Below are positions 1 to 8,601 of a stretch of 48,890 nucleotides of DNA, in pieces. Numbering within the stretch: the stretch's first letter is position 1; each line of letters begins with the position of its first letter. The stretch lies in NCBI RefSeq assembly GCF_015207285.1, contig NZ_JADEXD010000030.1, positions 1 through 48,890 on the forward strand. Reading direction: 5' to 3'. The translations under genes were made by a program, and so were the position numbers. The notes under the pieces were generated by a model that saw nothing but the letters and a program-made list of their open reading frames with translations, was not told where the DNA came from and ran no database searches. Source of the DNA: Tychonema sp. LEGE 07203. GTDB lineage: Bacteria > Cyanobacteriota > Cyanobacteriia > Cyanobacteriales > Microcoleaceae.

Positions 1-181
1 TCACCACGATCTCGAACCGCTATATGTTGATACAAAAGTGTAGTATTATTCAGCAAACAAGATTGAATTAATTAGTTTTCAAGAGTTGAAATTATCTGCG
101 TCGATCGGCGTTTATCTACCTGACATCTGCGGTTTGCCCATCAATCAAATATCTATGCAATAAGTCTAGTAAAAAAACAAT

Positions 182-805
182 ATGATTAGCTATCTCAAAG
201 GCACTGTCGCCGATATCGCCAAAGGCAGCAACCGCATCATTTTGACTCTCGAAGTCAATCAAATTGGCTATGAAATCCAAATTTTGCCCCGCGTCACGGG
301 TGAATTGCCAGCATCCGGCGAAGTCGCTCAAATATTTACTCACCAGCAAGTTAAGGAAGACCAAATTGTATTGTACGGTTTTGGTAGCGCGGCAGAACGC
401 GATTTGTTTCGGCAGTTGACGAGTGTTAGCGGTGTTGGTGCTCAACTGGCGATCGCCCTTTTGGATACTTTAGGAATGCAAGATTTAGTCCAGGCGATCG
501 TCGGCGGTAACACCCGCATCCTCGCCAAAACCCCCGGAGTGGGCACAAAAACCGCCGAACGCCTCGCCCTGGAGCTCAAAAGCAAACTCTCGGAATGGAG
601 ACAGCAATCGGGTTTGACAACTTCCGTCGCCGCCGGAATCCCTGCTGCTATTCAAGAAGAAGTCGAGATGGTGCTGCTGGCGATGGGATACACGGGGGCG
701 GAAGTCTTGCAAGCGCTGCAAACCATCAGTCAAGACAGCAATTTGTCGAATAAAGGTAACTCTGATGATTGGATACGAGAGGCGATCGGCTATTTGAGCC
801 GATAG
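182..805 (+). CDS. ruvA: Holliday junction branch migration protein RuvA
   Basis: RuvA is the tetrameric DNA-binding subunit that holds a Holliday junction while the RuvB ring motors drive branch migration in recombinational repair. The 207-aa product has the normal family length. An OB-fold N-terminal domain (about residues 1-63) begins with MISYLKG. The two helix-hairpin-helix motifs follow, seen as the SVSGVGAQLA segment near residue 81 and the KTPGVGTKTAERLA segment near residue 116. A flexible linker rich in Ala, Thr and Ser leads to the small C-terminal RuvB-contact domain (about 158-207). The ATG at 182 is the natural start because the protein begins exactly at the family N-terminus; no strong Shine-Dalgarno is seen. 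The next gene is the CRISPR module. From memory, rpsO usually follows ruvA in cyanobacteria, so the CRISPR block looks inserted here. Confidence 0.97.
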   Translation: MISYLKGTVADIAKGSNRIILTLEVNQIGYEIQILPRVTGELPASGEVAQIFTHQQVKEDQIVLYGFGSAAERDLFRQLTSVSGVGAQLAIALLDTLGMQDLVQAIVGGNTRILAKTPGVGTKTAERLALELKSKLSEWRQQSGLTTSVAAGIPAAIQEEVEMVLLAMGYTGAEVLQALQTISQDSNLSNKGNSDDWIREAIGYLSR

Positions 806-812
806 TTTTCTG

Positions 813-834
813 CTCAATACTATTAGCTATTGAG
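813..834 (+). terminator. Possible weak terminator hairpin after ruvA
   Basis: Seven-base arms CTCAATA (813-819) and TATTGAG (828-834) with an 8-nt loop lie 8 bases after the ruvA stop. No T-run follows, so a role in termination is only suggested by position. Confidence 0.3.
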
Positions 835-1373
835 GACACCGCAATCTCGTTTCCCTACCTCAAAATAATCGTAGTACGATCGAGTCCTCGCCCGCGATCG
901 CTCTTTTTTGATGTAACCATCGCCCGATCGATTGTCAGGAAACGGCACCGCCGTATCCCGATATTACTTGTTTAGACACTACTAATAGTAGTCAGGCGCG
1001 CAGTACACACCTACCAATAGAGTTTATAGATAATTCCTAGTTAAATAGACACCTATTCCACATAAAATTTCCCTACAAAATAGTATTTAAGTTTTGTAAA
1101 TACTTGGTTTTTTACATAAAAATACTCATTTGAGCCTGATATAAATAAAGTAGTCCTAAATATTTTTTGCAGTTGATATTCTCGACATTTTTTGCGAAGT
1201 CTGGGATATGAAACGCTGACAACTCATGCCAAATCTGGCTTAAATACCCTCTTGATTTCTTAGTCTGCGGAGGCAGATTTTGTTTGTGTATCGGCAATCT
1301 CTCTATGGTTGCCCCGGTTTCAACTGCCGAATGATAAAGGGGATAGATAACTTTTCATAAGAGGTGAAAAATC
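835..1373. other. Gene-free stretch between ruvA and csx18
   Basis: About 540 bases without a credible gene. It contains several GATCG and GCGATCGC-like sites and a degenerate copy of the short ACGGCAnnGCCGT palindrome (about 942-956). The second half is AT-rich. It must hold the promoter of the csx18-cas1 module, but no clear -35/-10 pair could be fixed by eye. Confidence 0.6.
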
Positions 1374-1640
1374 GTGCACATTTCAACACGTACTGCTGGT
1401 TTTCGTAATTTGGCTTTGTCTGTTGTTAACGGTGCAATTACTTTGATTGTACTTTTGATTGCGCCCTTGGGATTAGCTGCAGTCATTATTAACACCTTGT
1501 TAATAACAGCAGCGACTTTTGTGGCAGGAGAAATAGCCGATCGCGTTATCCGTTACCTTCAGCCCTGTAGCGCTGAAGAAATCTTCCGAAATTCCCAGCA
1601 AATCCAGTCGCGCGATCGGCGACAAATTGACCGACGCTAA
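1374..1640 (+). CDS. csx18: Small membrane protein, probable CRISPR-associated Csx18
   Basis: This 88-aa protein has one long hydrophobic span, about residues 14-50 (VNGAITLIVLLIAPLGLAAV and on), long enough to cross the membrane twice. A charged tail with RYLQP and an Arg/Asp/Gln-rich end follows. The length, N-terminus and position just before cas1 match the small cyanobacterial family named Csx18, as far as I recall it. Its biochemical role is not established; the name rests on co-occurrence with cas1/cas2. The start is GTG at 1374, supported by an AGAGGTG Shine-Dalgarno about 8 bases upstream. A cas1 gene follows 130 bases later on the same strand. An uncharacterised small membrane protein unrelated to CRISPR is the alternative. 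Confidence 0.68.
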   Translation: MHISTRTAGFRNLALSVVNGAITLIVLLIAPLGLAAVIINTLLITAATFVAGEIADRVIRYLQPCSAEEIFRNSQQIQSRDRRQIDRR

Positions 1641-1687
1641 AAAACTCATTCTTGAGATTCATTAAACATCTCAAATAACTCTTGTGT

Positions 1688-1706
1688 GGCAGGCATCTTG
1701 CCTGCC
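1688..1706. repeat. Short palindromic repeat between csx18 and cas1
   Basis: Perfect 7-bp arms GGCAGGC and GCCTGCC with a 5-nt loop. This resembles short GGCAGGC palindromes that are common between cyanobacterial genes (from memory). It may act as a weak attenuator between csx18 and cas1. Confidence 0.5.
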
Positions 1707-1770
1707 GCCAACTGGCTTTCCTGAATATGTATCAAGGTACCGCACACCTGACTATTCTTAAGGAATTACC

Positions 1771-2766
1771 GTGAAAACCCTCTACGTTTCTCAACCAGAT
1801 TGTTATCTCGCACTTCAACAAGAAAACATCATCGTCAAAAAAGGCGATGTCGTCCTTGCCAAGATACAAATACCGCTTTTAGAGCAAATCCTTGTATTTG
1901 GTAAATCCCAAATTTCTACCCAAGCAATTCGCACTTGTTTGTGGCGAAACATCCCCATAGCATATCTTTCGCGCATGGGTTACTGTTACGGACGCATCTT
2001 GCCCATAGAACGGGGCTACCGACAACTTGCTCGCTATCAACAGGTACTCGAAGCAGAATATCGTTTATTGGTAGCAAAACAAATTGTCATTGCCAAATTG
2101 AAAAATAGCCGCCTGATTTTGCAGCGCATCCAGCGAAAACGCCTAGATTCAGAAACAGTTGCTTTTGCAATTAAAAGCTTAGAACATCTCAGCGAAAAAG
2201 CCTCTCGTTCTGGAACTATCGAGCGATTAATGGGATTGGAAGGAGCCGGGGCAGCTAGTTATTTTTCAGCATTTGGCGAATGTTTGTCGGTTCCCGAATT
2301 TGTATTTGTTTTCCGTTCCCGCCGTCCGCCAGGGAATCCGGTTAATGCCATGCTCAGCTTTGGATATCAAATCCTGTGGAATCATTTACTTTGTTTAATT
2401 GAACTCCAAGGACTCGATCCTTATCAAGCTTGTTTGCATCAAACTTCGGAACGCCATGCTGCTTTAGCTTCTGATTTGATCGAAGAGTTTCGTGCTCCGA
2501 TTATCGATTCTTTGGTGCTGTGGCTGATTAATTCAAAAGTCATGGATGCCACCCTCGACTTTGTTTACCGTAATAGTGGCTGTTTCTTGAACGATTCCGG
2601 GCGAGCCAAATTTCTCCGTGCTTTTTTACAGCGCATGGAAGAAGAAATTCAAGCTGATTCTGGCGAAAAACAGCCGCGCTGGGATTTGTTTGTGCAGCAA
2701 GTTAAGGCTTACAAGCAGTTTGTTTACAATCCTCAACTTTTGTACAAGCCTTATCGAATTCGTTAG
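1771..2766 (+). CDS. cas1: CRISPR-associated endonuclease Cas1
   Basis: Cas1 is the integrase that, with Cas2, inserts new spacers at the leader end of the array. The 331-aa product has a beta-rich N-terminal domain (about 1-75) and a helical catalytic domain. The metal-binding set is present: E157 in LMGLEG, H223 in CLHQ, and D235/E238 in the ASDLIEEFRAP segment, so the enzyme looks active. The start is GTG at 1771, which begins the family-typical MKTLYVSQP. It follows csx18 by 130 bases. cas2 comes 323 bases later, separated by an array of hairpin repeats, so cas1 and cas2 may not share one full-length transcript. Assignment to a cyanobacterial type III or I-D adaptation module is likely but unproved, because no effector genes are visible. 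Confidence 0.96.
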   Translation: MKTLYVSQPDCYLALQQENIIVKKGDVVLAKIQIPLLEQILVFGKSQISTQAIRTCLWRNIPIAYLSRMGYCYGRILPIERGYRQLARYQQVLEAEYRLLVAKQIVIAKLKNSRLILQRIQRKRLDSETVAFAIKSLEHLSEKASRSGTIERLMGLEGAGAASYFSAFGECLSVPEFVFVFRSRRPPGNPVNAMLSFGYQILWNHLLCLIELQGLDPYQACLHQTSERHAALASDLIEEFRAPIIDSLVLWLINSKVMDATLDFVYRNSGCFLNDSGRAKFLRAFLQRMEEEIQADSGEKQPRWDLFVQQVKAYKQFVYNPQLLYKPYRIR

Positions 2767-2802
2767 CTGTCAAAACTTATACTCCTAGACGCGAGGCTGC
2801 CC

Positions 2803-3060
2803 AGAAACCGGGTTTTTCACGAAAATACTGCGCTGTCGCCCTCAAATTACCGAAAAAACCCGGTTTCTTTGGTCTCGCGGAGTAGTCAGAAACCGGGTTT
2901 TTCACGAAAATACTGCGCTGTCGCCCTCAAATTACCGAAAAAACCCGGTTTCTTTGGTCTCGCGGAGTAGTCAGAAACCGGGTTTTTTACGAAAATACTG
3001 CGCTGTCGCCCTCAAATTACCGAAAAAACCCGGTTTCTTTGGTCTCGCGGAGTGGTCAGA
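2803..3060. repeat. Three tandem 85-bp hairpin units between cas1 and cas2
   Basis: Three nearly identical units start at 2803, 2888 and 2973 (period 85). Each opens with AGAAACCGGGTTTTT and closes with AAAACCCGGTTTCT, so each can fold into a hairpin with about 14-bp arms and a loop of about 35 nt. The CTCGCGGAG linker repeats too. A single related copy lies at 35261-35325, and a different-loop relative is amplified at 45320-45868. This is a dispersed, probably mobile, non-coding repeat family that has expanded inside the cas operon. Confidence 0.9.
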
Positions 3061-3089
3061 ATTAACTTTTTGCGAAGCGGAAATTAATC

Positions 3090-3371
3090 ATGCACTTGTA
3101 CGTTGTTGTCTATGATATTCCTTGCGACAAGCGCCGCCAGAAAGTTTTTAACTTGCTTTCGGGTTACGGCACTTGGGTGCAATATTCGGTTTTTGAGTGT
3201 GTCCTATCTCAGCGTCAGTTTGAGGAGTTCCGCGCTCGCCTGCGGGGACGGGTCAATTTGGATGAAGATAACATCCGTTTTTATACTTTGTCAACGCGGG
3301 CGATCGGGCAGGTAGAAACTTGGGGTTCTGGCCCGCCGGTGACTCAACCGCCGACTTCGGTCATTGTTTAA
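3090..3371 (+). CDS. cas2: CRISPR-associated protein Cas2
   Basis: Cas2 dimerises and bridges two Cas1 dimers in the spacer-integration complex. The 93-aa product has the ferredoxin-like start MHLYVVVYDIPCDKRRQKVF, with the conserved Asp at residue 9. The WVQYSVFEC segment (residues 29-37) is typical of the family. The Pro/Thr-rich tail after residue 79 is usual for cyanobacterial Cas2. ATG at 3090 starts exactly at the family N-terminus. The leader and array follow directly. A 70-codon open frame in another phase overlaps it and is a shadow. Confidence 0.96.
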   Translation: MHLYVVVYDIPCDKRRQKVFNLLSGYGTWVQYSVFECVLSQRQFEEFRARLRGRVNLDEDNIRFYTLSTRAIGQVETWGSGPPVTQPPTSVIV

Positions 3372-3738
3372 AGTATTTTTTTGACACTTGACAGCCAGGG
3401 AAATCTAGGTTAATATTTCTCCATTGCTAGATTCGGCTTGTCAATCCACACAAGCAAAAGTAAACTTGTAGTGTTAATTACTACCCGAATCAACAGCACC
3501 AGTACCTAGAAAATTAAATACGTTTAAGTAGTGTTTTAGCGGTTCAATCATTTAGCTATGCGACCGCCTCGCTAAATGGCTGAAACACTGATTCTCTAGT
3601 AGAGGCGGTCGCTCTCTTGTGCAGTAAGGGTTTCAGTAATTTTAGATCGCCAATTTTCGGCTCTAAGTGCGCTCAGCATCAGAGGCGGTCGCAAACGGCT
3701 TCTGGAGCCTTTACTGGGCACGGCTTCCACAACCTGGG
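3372..3738 (+). promoter_or_regulatory. CRISPR leader region
   Basis: This 367-base non-coding stretch lies between cas2 and the first repeat, on the side opposite the degenerate terminal repeats, so it is the leader. It holds an imperfect stem-loop at 3530-3589 (AGTGTTTTAGC paired with GCTGAAACACT, with an inner TTTAGC/GCTAAA stem). The 11-mer GCGACCGCCTC at 3560-3570 lies in the hairpin loop. Its exact complement GAGGCGGTCGC occurs at 3602-3612 and again at 3682-3692. These could be protein-binding sites for adaptation or alternative RNA pairings. The array promoter must lie here, but no -10/-35 pair could be fixed confidently. Confidence 0.75.
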
Positions 3739-6700
3739 GCCGCAATTCACTTTTCCCCGCAAGGGGATTGAAACTTCACAATTGTAAAAGCTGGAAAAAT
3801 AAAACAGTACAAACTTAGAGCCGCAATTCACTTTTCCCCGCAAGGGGATTGAAACTCAATCCACACGTAGTCTCCCAATGTTGCAAGTTGTGCCGCAATT
3901 CACTTTTCCCCGCAAGGGGATTGAAACTTTTTTTTAGGCGGTAGAGGGGAGGGGGTGCCTGGCTTTTCACGCCGCAATTCACTTTTCCCCGCAAGGGGAT
4001 TGAAACTGGTGGTGCCTGGGACAATGCCAAAAAGATGTTTGAAGAGCCGCAATTCACTTTTCCCCGCAAGGGGATTGAAACGTTATTAAGATACAGTTTG
4101 AAAAGAAAAACATGATCAAGGCCGCAATTCACTTTTCCCCGCAAGGGGATTGAAACATCGTGGTGTGATTCGGATTCATGCCCCATATCCCGCCGCAATT
4201 CACTTTTCCCCGCAAGGGGATTGAAACAAGCTCATCAAAATCCCTTGTCTAAGCAGTCTCAGCCGCAATTCACTTTTCCCCGCAAGGGGATTGAAACTGA
4301 AGTGTAACTTTTCGATGTCCGCCCGGACTTTCTCGCCGCAATTCACTTTTCCCCGCAAGGGGATTGAAACAATAAATGCCAATTCTGGGAAAAGTTGTAA
4401 GGTTAGCTTGCCGCAATTCACTTTTCCCCGCAAGGGGATTGAAACTGGTCTGAGCAAGCTTTGCTTGGGCTTATCCCAGAGCGCCGCAATTCACTTTTCC
4501 CCGCAAGGGGATTGAAACTCGCCTGTCTTCATGTAGGCATGATAGGCATTATCATCTGGCCGCAATTCACTTTTCCCCGCAAGGGGATTGAAACTAAAAA
4601 AGATCCGGCTGATGCAATGCGAGGGGCTGCTGCTGCCGCAATTCACTTTTCCCCGCAAGGGGATTGAAACGTTAAAAAAGTCATGATTTTACCCTCAAAT
4701 ACTTTAGGCCGCAATTCACTTTTCCCCGCAAGGGGATTGAAACTATTATTAATTTTGTAAATCAATTACAAAGAGAATGTTATGAGCCGCAATTCACTTT
4801 TCCCCGCAAGGGGATTGAAACAACTTTGTAAACGGTATAACATTGATTCTTAAATATCAAAGCCGCAATTCACTTTTCCCCGCAAGGGGATTGAAACTTT
4901 AGCTCCTTATAGTAGTGTAAATTACCACCGTCAAACCAGCCGCAATTCACTTTTCCCCGCAAGGGGATTGAAACCTTCCACAAAATCATCTCTGTTCATT
5001 GGAAGAGGAGGCCGCAATTCACTTTTCCCCGCAAGGGGATTGAAACTTCAGTAATATCTGCTTGAGGAGAATGCTCGTTGCTAGCCGCAATTCACTTTTC
5101 CCCGCAAGGGGATTGAAACGGCCAAAACCAAAGCTTTCATTTCCCGATCACCTCCCAAGCCGCAATTCACTTTTCCCCGCAAGGGGATTGAAACCAGTAC
5201 CAAACAACATAGCTAGGCATGGTTTCATTTTGCCGCAATTCACTTTTCCCCGCAAGGGGATTGAAACGATATGGTAAAAAAATGGGTAGTCTTAAAAGTA
5301 TTTCCTTTGCAGAGCCGCAATTCACTTTTCCCCGCAAGGGGATTGAAACTATATTTCATGTTTTCACTGTTAGTAATGCTAATTCTAAGCCGCAATTCAC
5401 TTTTCCCCGCAAGGGGATTGAAACATCTGTTTTCAATACTTGACAGATTCGGTAAAGCCGCAATTCACTTTTCCCCGCAAGGGGATTGAAACTAAAATAA
5501 AAAGTTGTTGACAAAATTTGCAAACCTCTCTATGCCGCAATTCACTTTTCCCCGCAAGGGGATTGAAACTTAGCCATGGTCGTTTTCCTCAAATGAATGA
5601 AATGAAGCCGCAATTCACTTTTCCCCGCAAGGGGATTGAAACTCTGACTTTATTGGCAGCAATTATGAGGATGCGCTAAGCCGCAATTCACTTTTCCCCG
5701 CAAGGGGATTGAAACTTAGAGGCAATAAAAACTAGTGATATCGATGCACTTGACGCCGCAATTCACTTTTCCCCGCAAGGGGATTGAAACTTGTTAAAGT
5801 TAACATTCGTATTGCGTTGGCGCTGAGCCGCAATTCACTTTTCCCCGCAAGGGGATTGAAACGTATCAATTTAGCAATCTCAGAGTATGCTAGACCAAAG
5901 CCGCAATTCACTTTTCCCCGCAAGGGGATTGAAACACGATTGCGAAAACAGCCAAAGAAGCCATTACAGGCCGCAATTCACTTTTCCCCGCAAGGGGATT
6001 GAAACACAAAACCTCGCTTTCCAATGTGGATTTTTAAAGAACTGCCGCAATTCACTTTTCCCCGCAAGGGGATTGAAACAAAAGACAGTATCTTAGTACC
6101 AGGAGAATTAGCACCAAGAGCCGCAATTCACTTTTCCCCGCAAGGGGATTGAAACGAAGTAAAGTATCTGCAATCGCGTGATTGACCGGATGGGGCCGCA
6201 ATTCACTTTTCCCCGCAAGGGGATTGAAACACTCTTCCGTTTAGTCTAAACTCCCAACGCTGGGGTGCTGGCCGCAATTCACTTTTCCCCGCAAGGGGAT
6301 TGAAACACCGCAGATGCAGCAAGCCCTATATTAATCAATCTATCTATGCCGCAATTCACTTTTCCCCGCAAGGGGATTGAAACTAGGCAAAAACAATGCT
6401 AAACACAACCCAGTACCAACTCAGCCGCAATTCACTTTTCCCCGCAAGGGGATTGAAACTTTTTTCTTAATGTCGGTAACAAATTTCACCAAGTCGCCGC
6501 AATTCACTTTTCCCCGCAAGGGGATTGAAACTATCTTTTATAATTTTTTGGTCTGGCTCTTTATGAACATTAGCCGCAATTCACTTTTCCCCGCAAGGGG
6601 ATTGAAACTAGGATTCTCGCCACCAGTGGTAGTGCTTGATAGCTAGCCGCAATTCACTTTTCCCCGCAAGGGGATTGAAACTTAAAATCAGCGAATAGCT

Positions 6701-7412
6701 CAGAAAGTATACATTTAGGCCGCAATTCACTTTTCCCCGCAAGGGGATTGAAACAGGGCTTTTGCTCAAAAACATGGTTATACTGCCTTCGGGCCGCAAT
6801 TCACTTTTCCCCGCAAGGGGATTGAAACATTAGTGGGTGAACCAACAGAGTTATCATCGCTGCGAACAGAGCCGCAATTCACTTTTCCCCGCAAGGGGAT
6901 TGAAACACCGCCTGCACGAATGTCTGCCCATGTACTACCTGCAGCCGCAATTCACTTTTCCCCGCAAGGGGATTGAAACGATAAGACAGCGTGTGGTGGG
7001 CATATAGTAACAGGCCGCAATTCACTTTTCCCCGCAAGGGGATTGAAACAAAGCTCTAACCAGGCGATATCGCTCAATTTGATGAGAGAGGCCGCAATTC
7101 ACTTTTCCCCGCAAGGGGATTGAAACATCAGGGGAGTTAAAACGGTTAGGCTTAGAGTGAACAGGGCCGCAATTCACTTTTCCCCGCAAGGGGATTGAAA
7201 CGGCAAACTTAAAATTGAGCTAAAAAAGCCGTTGCGCCGCAATTCACTTTTCCCCGCAAGGGGATTGAAACAAAAACTTGTCCGAGCTATCAATTTTGTA
7301 AAGGGCCGCAATTAACTTTTCCCCGCAAGGGGATTGAAACAAATAAAGTACGGCTGGTTTGGGCTTTGTTAGTAAAGCCGCAATTAACTTTTCCCCGCAA
7401 GGGGATTGAAAC
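3739..7412 (+). CRISPR. CRISPR array, 50 repeats and 49 spacers
   Basis: I counted 50 copies of a 36-bp repeat that begins GCCGCAATTC and ends GGATTGAAAC. Repeat starts are 68 to 82 bases apart, so spacers are 32-46 bp. Forty-eight copies read as identical; the last two (7305 and 7377) carry C to A at repeat base 10. Terminal degeneration marks 7412 as the old end and 3739 as the leader end, so transcription is on the plus strand. The ATTGAAAC end then supplies the usual 8-nt 5' tag of crRNAs. Inside the repeat, TCCCC and GGGGA pair around a GCAA loop, a GNRA tetraloop, as expected for Cas6-processed RNA. The variable spacer length fits type III or I-D better than I-E. No interference genes lie in the window. 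Confidence 0.98.
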
Positions 7413-7475
7413 TAAAATTGCGAACTTTGGCAGCAAAAATTTCATCCCGCACGCTGCACTCTTGTCGATCGCCCG

Positions 7476-7484
7476 TGGTATAAT
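7476..7484 (+). promoter_or_regulatory. Putative extended -10 promoter element of rpsO
   Basis: TGGTATAAT matches an extended -10 box (TGnTATAAT) 41 bases before the rpsO ATG. No good -35 match is seen, which is usual for extended -10 promoters. It lies just after the last CRISPR repeat, so rpsO has its own promoter and need not depend on array read-through. Confidence 0.5.
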
Positions 7485-7525
7485 TGCAGATTGTGACATC
7501 GTACAAAAAAACATAAAATCAATTC

Positions 7526-7795
7526 ATGCCACTTACACAACAGCGCAAACTAGAAATCATGGGCGAATACCAAACCCATGAAACCGACACCGGTTCGGCC
7601 GACTTACAAGTCGCGATGCTGAGCGATCGCATCAGCAAACTCAGCGCCCACCTGAAAATCAACCAAAAAGATTTCGCATCCAGGCGCGGTTTAATGATGA
7701 TGATCAGCCGCCGCAAACGCCTTCTAGCCTACATCCAAAAGCAAAATGTCGATCGCTACAAAGCATTGATTGCCCGTCTAGGCATTCGCGGCTAA
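7526..7795 (+). CDS. rpsO: 30S ribosomal protein S15
   Basis: S15 binds the central domain of 16S rRNA early in small-subunit assembly and forms a bridge to the 50S subunit. The 89-aa product has the standard length and the signature segments: TGSADLQVAMLSDRI (residues 22-36), LSAHLKINQKDFASRRGL (about 39-56) and the basic RRKRLLAYIQ near residue 61. ATG at 7526 gives the family N-terminus MPLTQQRKLEIMGEYQ. It lies 113 bases after the CRISPR array with an extended -10 element between. The PAM68-family gene follows 96 bases later. Confidence 0.98.
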   Translation: MPLTQQRKLEIMGEYQTHETDTGSADLQVAMLSDRISKLSAHLKINQKDFASRRGLMMMISRRKRLLAYIQKQNVDRYKALIARLGIRG

Positions 7796-7891
7796 ACACC
7801 AAAGCGAAAATTTGCGACAATATTCAAGAACCTTGGGCAAACACCAAGATTTATTGAATAAATGTTCGAGATTTCAGGTTAAAGATAAAAT

Positions 7892-8356
7892 ATGTCCTCC
7901 GAACCACCCCGCCAGCGCTTGCCGTTTGAACCGATCGCAAATCGCAAAAAAACGCCCAAAAAGCCCGCAGAACCCCTAGAAAACCCAGTCAAAGAAGACA
8001 AGCAGCCCCCAGCCCCAAAAACCGGGGGCAATCAGTCACAATCCATCCCAGAAGTAGTAAGCAAACGCATGATATCGCGCATCGCCTTATTTTGCGGCGT
8101 ACCGACACTCCTGGGAATTTCCACATTTTTTGTGAGTTATTTAATTGTCAGCAAGGGCTTGTTTGACCTACCTAACACAGCAGTATTATTAGTAAGTATG
8201 GGCTGTTTTGGTTTAGGCGTTCTAGGACTGAGTTACGGAGTTCTTTCAGCTTCCTGGGATGAAGAAGTTTCAGGAAGCAGTATCGGGTGGGAAGAATTCA
8301 ATACTAATTTTGGACGGATGCGAGAAGCGTGGCGCGGCGCAAAACCAAAAAGTTAG
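7892..8356 (+). CDS. PAM68-family photosystem II assembly protein
   Basis: PAM68 proteins help early photosystem II assembly in chloroplasts and cyanobacteria and sit in the thylakoid membrane. This 154-aa product has a hydrophilic Pro/Lys-rich N-terminus (about 1-55). Two hydrophobic segments follow, RIALFCGVPTLLGISTFFVS (about 63-82) and TAVLLVSMGCFGLGVLGLSY (about 95-114). The conserved tail ASWDEEVSGSSIGWEEF comes next, ending in a basic stretch. This arrangement matches the family (formerly DUF3464). The product follows rpsO by 96 bases on the same strand, and the two may be co-transcribed. ATG at 7892 is the only sensible start. No catalytic residues are expected; it is a scaffold or assembly factor. 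Confidence 0.88.
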   Translation: MSSEPPRQRLPFEPIANRKKTPKKPAEPLENPVKEDKQPPAPKTGGNQSQSIPEVVSKRMISRIALFCGVPTLLGISTFFVSYLIVSKGLFDLPNTAVLLVSMGCFGLGVLGLSYGVLSASWDEEVSGSSIGWEEFNTNFGRMREAWRGAKPKS

Positions 8357-8430
8357 TCATTAGTCATTAGTCATTAGTCATCAGTCATTAGTCATCAGTC
8401 ATTAGTCATCAGTCATTGGTCATTAGTTAA
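8353..8430. repeat. Heptamer tandem repeats (TAGTCAT type)
   Basis: About ten copies of the 7-mer AGTCATT/AGTCATC lie directly at the end of the PAM68-family gene. This is a short tandemly repeated repetitive (STRR) sequence, common in filamentous cyanobacteria. Copy number probably varies by slippage. Confidence 0.85.
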
Positions 8431-8601
8431 TAACTAAGCTGTTAACCATCTAGGGTTTGTATTGGGGCAGGCCAAAAACTACCCCACAACAATGCTAACA
8501 ATACTGATATAAATAGATTGTCGATCGCCCACAACATCTATTTTTCTCAGTGCATCCGTGTGATAATCCGTGTCTAGCCCAACATAGAAGGCAAAAAAAA
8601 T

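Noticed and set aside
1112..1297. A 61-codon minus-strand frame before csx18
   Set aside because: AT-rich, no ribosome site, and it would run against the adjacent genes without any recognised similarity.
3541..3560. A GGTTCAATC sequence in the CRISPR leader suggesting a tRNA T-loop
   Set aside because: No acceptor, D or anticodon stems fit around it.
3815..7514. Many open frames of 60-130 codons on both strands across the CRISPR array
   Set aside because: They are built from the repeat and spacers (recurring peptides such as FNPLAGKSELR and NSLFPARGLK) and have no protein character.
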